Assembly: GCA_016209105.1 (NCBI GenBank)
Contig: JACQWR010000005.1
Span: 17,125-81,124, forward strand
From: Deltaproteobacteria bacterium
GTDB lineage: Bacteria > Desulfobacterota > Syntrophia > Syntrophales > JACQWR01
DNA length: 64,000 bases
Reading direction: 5' to 3'
A program made the translations under genes and the position numbers. A model generated the notes under the pieces. That model was not told the origin of the DNA. It ran no database searches and saw only the letters and a program-made list of their open reading frames with translations. Shown here one piece after another: positions 60,923 through 64,000 of this stretch (the first letter of the stretch is position 1; each line of letters starts with the position of its first letter).

Positions 60923-61897
60923 TCACTTTTTTTCAATACCTTTCCCCGCATAACGGATGCCCTGCCAGGCGCCCCTTCTCACCAGCTCCGCATCAATGGC
61001 ATTCAACACCTCCATTTTCTTGGCAGCCCAAGACGGGGCGAGAAAGATATCCCGGTAGCCGTCAGCCGTCAAGCGCTGGATCACCATCTCCGGCGGCAGT
61101 ACTTCGAGAATATCACTCACGACGGCAACATATTCGTCCCGTTCCATCATCGCTATCTTGCCTTCTTGATAAAGTCTGCCCATCTCCGTTCCCTTCAGGG
61201 CAAGCAGCGCATGAATCTTGATACCCTGGACGGGCAGGGATGCCAGAAACTCCGCCGTCCGCAACATGTCCTCATGTGTCTCACCCGGCAGGCCCACGAT
61301 GATGTGGACGCAGATATTGATGCCACCGCCCGCCACCCGATGCACGGCATCGGTGAACGTTTGCCGGTCGTGGCCCCGGTTGAGAAGGCGCAGTGTTTCC
61401 TCGCGGGCGGACTGGAGGCCGAATTCGAGCCAGACGTGGCGCTCCGCGGCATAGCTCTCCAGCAATTGTATCACTTCGTCGGATATGCAGTCCGGTCGCG
61501 TCCCCACGGAAAGGCCGATCACGTCTTCCTCGGCCAGCGCCTCGTCGTAGAGGGCCTTCAGTTTTTCATAGGGGCCGTAGGTGTTGGTAAAGGTCTGGAA
61601 ATATGCAATAAATTTTACCGCCGCCCGGTGTTGCCGGTAATGGATCTTCCCCATGCGGATCTGCTCGGCAACGGACGGAAGGGGGCCAGCCTGACGCAGA
61701 CGGGAGCCCCGACCGTCGCAATAGATGCAGCCTTCCGTGGAGAGTGTGCCGTCCCGGTTCGGGCAGGTGAAACCCGCATCAATCTGCAGTTTGTACACAC
61801 GGCACCCGAACCTGTTCCGCCAGAAGCTCTTCAGGTCGTAGTAATTCTTCTCGTTGTTCCAGAAATCGGGTTTTGCCAAACGATGCCCCCTTTTCAA
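60923..61897 (-). CDS. Radical SAM protein, YhcC/TIGR01212 type
   Basis: A 324-aa radical SAM enzyme. The cluster motif is the variant CPNRDGTLSTEGCIYC (Cys-x10-Cys-x2-Cys) typical of the YhcC subfamily, followed by YFQTFTNTYGPYEKL and LSVGTRPDCISDEVI. The start is uncertain: TTG at 61897, or TTG at 61879 with AAGGGGG five bases upstream. YhcC proteins are widely conserved but their reaction is not established. 34 bp upstream of hisH, in the same direction. Confidence 0.88.
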   Translation of the reverse strand: MKRGHRLAKPDFWNNEKNYYDLKSFWRNRFGCRVYKLQIDAGFTCPNRDGTLSTEGCIYCDGRGSRLRQAGPLPSVAEQIRMGKIHYRQHRAAVKFIAYFQTFTNTYGPYEKLKALYDEALAEEDVIGLSVGTRPDCISDEVIQLLESYAAERHVWLEFGLQSAREETLRLLNRGHDRQTFTDAVHRVAGGGINICVHIIVGLPGETHEDMLRTAEFLASLPVQGIKIHALLALKGTEMGRLYQEGKIAMMERDEYVAVVSDILEVLPPEMVIQRLTADGYRDIFLAPSWAAKKMEVLNAIDAELVRRGAWQGIRYAGKGIEKK

Positions 61898-62022
61898 AAA
61901 TATATCCCCGCAAACGATCCTATCAAAAACAGCGGGAATATGAAACAGAAGGAATATTTTCCGGTTACAAATTATCCCTAAATCTGATAGCGTAGCGCCT
62001 CAACCTTTCAGGGAGGCTTCGG

Positions 62023-62991
62023 ATGGGTGCGCAACTCTTTCTGGAACGCTTTCTCTGGTTTGACGCCGAGGTGCGCAAAAACAGATTCCCCAACGCCTCG
62101 ACGCTCGCCCGGCAATGCGAATGTTCCGCAAAGACGGCCCAGCGCTCCATCGAGTTCTTCCGCGACCGGATGTCGGCTCCCCTTGAATACGACGCCGTCC
62201 GCAAAGGCTTCTCCTACAGCGATCCTCACTACCAAATTCCCGTCTTGCGTCTCAGTGAAAAGGAACTTCTCTCGCTCCTCATCTCGAAGAAGCTCCTGAG
62301 CGACGCGGCAGCCGGGCCGTTGAGCGACGACCTCGATCACGTCGTCGCCAGGCTCGGCGCCATCCTCGCGGAAAACGTCCCCACGAAAGTACGACCGGAC
62401 AAAACATTTTCCTTCCGTTCCATCGAATTCTCCCCGACCAACCCCGCCCTCTTCAGCCACATCAGCAACGCCCTCCTGACCTCGCGCCTTCTCACCTTCA
62501 GTTACTACTCGCCGGTCCGCCACAGCTCCACGACCCGGACCGTCGAACCCCACCATCTGACAAACTACATGGGCACCTGGCACCTGATCGCCTTCTGCCG
62601 GCTACGCCAAGGCTGGCGTGATTTTCTCCTTTCGCGCATCAGCGACTGCTGCCTCGCCGGCGAAGAATTTACGCCGCGCCCCGAGACGCGGTGGAAACCG
62701 CTGCTCACGGACACCTTCGGGATCTTCCAGAATCCGGAGAGTTTCCCCGTGGTCCTGAAATTCTCGCCGGTCAGATCCCGGTGGATACGGGGGCAGGTCT
62801 GGCATCCCGACCAGATCGCGGAGGAACTGCCGGACGGCTCCCTGCAACTGACCCTTCCCGTTTCCCATGACGCCGAAATCATGATGGAAATCCTCAAGCA
62901 CGGCTCCCACGTCCAGGTGCTCGAACCGCAACGGCTCCGTGAAAAGGTCAGGGACGAAGCCGAAAAAATGAGCAAAAATAATCAGACGTAG
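62023..62991 (+). CDS. WYL-domain transcriptional regulator
   Basis: A 322-aa regulator: N-terminal HTH (about 10-65: FPNASTLARQCECSAKTAQRSIEFFRDRM), then a WYL domain (about 130-215) in which the eponymous motif reads WHL (GTWHLIAFCRLRQGWRDFLLSRI), and a C-terminal WCX-like domain. WYL proteins bind nucleotides or nucleic acids and often regulate defence loci or DNA-damage responses. GGGAGG precedes the ATG. The stop codon lies inside the first copy of a 28-nt repeat. The neighbouring HTH-nucleotidyltransferase/HEPN pair supports an accessory, defence-like setting. Confidence 0.9.
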   Translation: MGAQLFLERFLWFDAEVRKNRFPNASTLARQCECSAKTAQRSIEFFRDRMSAPLEYDAVRKGFSYSDPHYQIPVLRLSEKELLSLLISKKLLSDAAAGPLSDDLDHVVARLGAILAENVPTKVRPDKTFSFRSIEFSPTNPALFSHISNALLTSRLLTFSYYSPVRHSSTTRTVEPHHLTNYMGTWHLIAFCRLRQGWRDFLLSRISDCCLAGEEFTPRPETRWKPLLTDTFGIFQNPESFPVVLKFSPVRSRWIRGQVWHPDQIAEELPDGSLQLTLPVSHDAEIMMEILKHGSHVQVLEPQRLREKVRDEAEKMSKNNQT

Positions 62992-63089
62992 GACACTGTA
63001 TGGGGGAGGTCGAAGCCCGAAGGGATCGGAACATGTCCCCGGAAATAAGAAAAAATTATTGGACGTAGGACGCTATATGGGGGAGGTCG
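62985..63089. repeat. Two direct 28-nt repeats
   Basis: 62985-63012 and 63062-63089 are identical at 26 of 28 positions (GACGTAGGAC ... TATGGGGGAGGTCG) and 49 nt apart. The first overlaps the WYL gene stop codon. Possibly a duplication scar or a binding site. Confidence 0.8.
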
Positions 63090-63189
63090 GGTGGTAAAAT
63101 ATCACCCCATGCCGGAAGAGGCATTTTCATCGCCCGGCGTTAGGGATGCTTGACGATGCGGGACCGGTAAGGGGGCAAAGAAAAAAGTC

Positions 63190-63229
63190 GATGTAAAATA
63201 ACCATCAATTGATGTATAATGACCATCAA
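63190..63229 (+). promoter_or_regulatory. Promoter/operator of the nucleotidyltransferase-HEPN pair
   Basis: Two 19-nt direct repeats (63190-63208 GATGTAAAATAACCATCAA; 63211-63229 GATGTATAATGACCATCAA) separated by TT. They create the 12-bp palindrome CATCAATTGATG at 63203-63214 and overlap a perfect TATAAT at 63215-63220. This is what one expects of an operator for autorepression by the HTH domain of the first gene product. Confidence 0.6.
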
Positions 63230-63240
63230 AGGAGATGGCC

Positions 63241-63846
63241 ATGCTGAAAAAACTGTTTTCCTCAAAAGTCAGAGTGGAACTGCTCAATACCTTCTTCCTG
63301 CATCCGGAGCGGGCGTTTTATCTCCGGGAACTTGAACGGATAACCGGTGAGGACTACAAGAATATCAGCACCGAGTTAAAAAATCTCGAAGCCATCGGGC
63401 TCCTGAACAGCAGTAAATCCGGCAACTCGAAATATTTCCGCCTGAACCGGGAATTCCTCTTCTTCGCGGAACTCAAATCCATTTTTTTCAAAGCCAGAGG
63501 CGCCGCGGGACTGCTCAAGCAGGTTCTATCCTCGATGGCAGGTATCGAATATGCATTCCTCTACGGGTCGTTCGCGACCGGCACCGAAAGCGCCGACAGC
63601 GATATTGATGTGATGATTATCGGCACGACGCCCCTGGAAAAGCTCCTGAAGTCACTCAGAGAGCCGGAGGCATCGCTCGGCCGGGAGATCAATCCCTCCC
63701 TGTTCAAAATTTCCGAAGTTAAAAAGCGCATCAAGAATCAAGATCCTTTTCTTACACGGGTCATGGCGGAACCCAAGATGATGCTGATCGGTGACGAGGA
63801 TGGATTACGAAAGCTTGCTCAACAAAGGTCTGATCAAGCGATTTGA
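63241..63846 (+). CDS. HTH + minimal nucleotidyltransferase (MNT) antitoxin-like protein
   Basis: A 201-aa protein. The ATG at 63241 follows AAAGGAG at 6-nt spacing. The N-terminal winged HTH (about 5-75, ArsR-like: FYLRELERITGEDYKNISTELKNLEAIGLL) is followed by a polymerase-beta-type nucleotidyltransferase core (about 95-170) with FLYGSFATGTESADSDIDVMII, the GS-x9-D-x-D signature. MNT proteins pair with HEPN proteins as toxin-antitoxin systems in which the MNT enzyme AMPylates and neutralises the HEPN RNase. The next gene is HEPN-like and overlaps by 47 nt, supporting that role. Confidence 0.85.
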   Translation: MLKKLFSSKVRVELLNTFFLHPERAFYLRELERITGEDYKNISTELKNLEAIGLLNSSKSGNSKYFRLNREFLFFAELKSIFFKARGAAGLLKQVLSSMAGIEYAFLYGSFATGTESADSDIDVMIIGTTPLEKLLKSLREPEASLGREINPSLFKISEVKKRIKNQDPFLTRVMAEPKMMLIGDEDGLRKLAQQRSDQAI

Positions 63847-64000
63847 AGCGGCGCCAAAGCAGGCGCAAAGCAGGCTTGATCTTGCCAAACGGGATATAAA
63901 AGCGGCAAAGACCATGATGACCGTGGACTGCGACTGGGCTTTCAGCATGGCTTACAATGCCGTCCTGCAGGCAACGCGGGCCTTGATGTTCGCCGAAGGA
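63800..64000 (+). CDS. HEPN-domain protein, N-terminal part (cut by window end)
   Basis: An open frame of 67 codons from ATG 63800 to the window edge. LDLAKRDIKAAKTMM and DCDWAFSMAYNAVLQATRALMFAEG match the first helices of HEPN-domain proteins. The RNase R-x4-6-H motif would be beyond the window. The 47-nt overlap with the MNT gene indicates tight translational coupling, as in HEPN-MNT modules. Confidence 0.75.
   Translation, partial: MDYESLLNKGLIKRFEAAPKQAQSRLDLAKRDIKAAKTMMTVDCDWAFSMAYNAVLQATRALMFAEG

Noticed and set aside
62985..63089. CRISPR-like appearance of the two 28-nt repeats next to a WYL gene
   Set aside because: Only two units, already diverged at two positions, 49-nt spacing, the first inside a coding sequence, and no cas genes.
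1..64000. tRNA and rRNA genes
   Set aside because: I scanned the gaps for T-loop (GGTTCGAATCC-like) and rRNA-like sequence and found none, though a covariance search was not possible.

Overview
The window looks like chromosomal DNA of a strictly anaerobic, probably deltaproteobacterial (Desulfobacterota, perhaps Syntrophia-like) organism. This is inferred from rubredoxin, a b6-type cytochrome b/Rieske complex with a pentaheme cytochrome c, a ferredoxin-linked DHOD-like enzyme, a 4-hydroxybenzoyl-CoA-reductase-like molybdoenzyme with the extra [4Fe-4S] insertion, a HisF of the type I associate with Desulfovibrio, and the absence of oxygenases. No 16S rRNA or other taxonomic marker is present, so the assignment is tentative. 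About 58 genes are supported, most on the minus strand.

Region 1 (1-24,506) is a catabolic and transport island. It holds the end of an MBL-fold hydrolase, then a plus-strand UbiD/TctC pair, then a ~21 kb minus-strand run. In transcription order that run is: UbiD-C, two CaiB/BaiF CoA-transferase subunits, SucC, SucD, TctA-TctB-TctC, UbiD-B, an orphan EutA-like reactivase, a bicupin, two tandem TctC receptors, TctA-TctB, a class II aldolase and two small cupins. The CoA-transferase pair + UbiD + SucCD + tricarboxylate-type transporter resembles the anaerobic phthalate route (CoA transfer from succinyl-CoA, then aryl-CoA decarboxylation).

Region 2 (24,775-32,347) is mostly core genes: mutS, a small membrane protein, a Cys-rich mini-protein, an MFS transporter, rubredoxin and a Rieske/cytochrome b/pentaheme cytochrome c complex. 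A relic zone with a dead RelE/ParE-like toxin follows (32,641-32,983).

Region 3 (33,008-44,996) appears to be one ten-gene minus-strand operon: TctC, bicupin, HcrA-like, HcrB-like, TctA, TctB, TctC, HcrC-like, UbiD-D, bicupin, then a strong terminator. The transporter genes sit inside the molybdoenzyme operon.

Region 4 (45,271-49,395) has a deoxyhypusine-synthase-like gene, 5-formyl-THF cyclo-ligase, a cNMP-binding protein and prfC. Region 5 (49,506-57,502) is a plus-strand cluster: a FadR-type regulator, a PreA/DHOD-like ferredoxin enzyme, a fumarate-reductase-type flavoprotein, a TAXI-TRAP transporter and UbiD-E. Region 6 (57,552-61,897) is pdxT-pdxS, hisF-hisH and a YhcC-type radical SAM gene. 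Region 7 (62,023-64,000) is accessory: a WYL regulator, a duplicated 28-nt repeat and an HTH-nucleotidyltransferase/HEPN toxin-antitoxin-like pair cut by the window end.

The unifying theme is decarboxylase islands. Five UbiD paralogues (no UbiX partner seen), five cupin proteins sharing an H-[QR]-H-F-N box in all eight cupin domains, six TctC receptors for only three TctAB permeases, and a molybdenum hydroxybenzoyl-CoA-reductase-like enzyme suggest uptake and decarboxylation or dehydroxylation of several aromatic or other unsaturated carboxylates toward CoA thioesters. Intergenic spaces carry a ~144-bp MITE-like element (two copies) and a family of REP-like palindromes.
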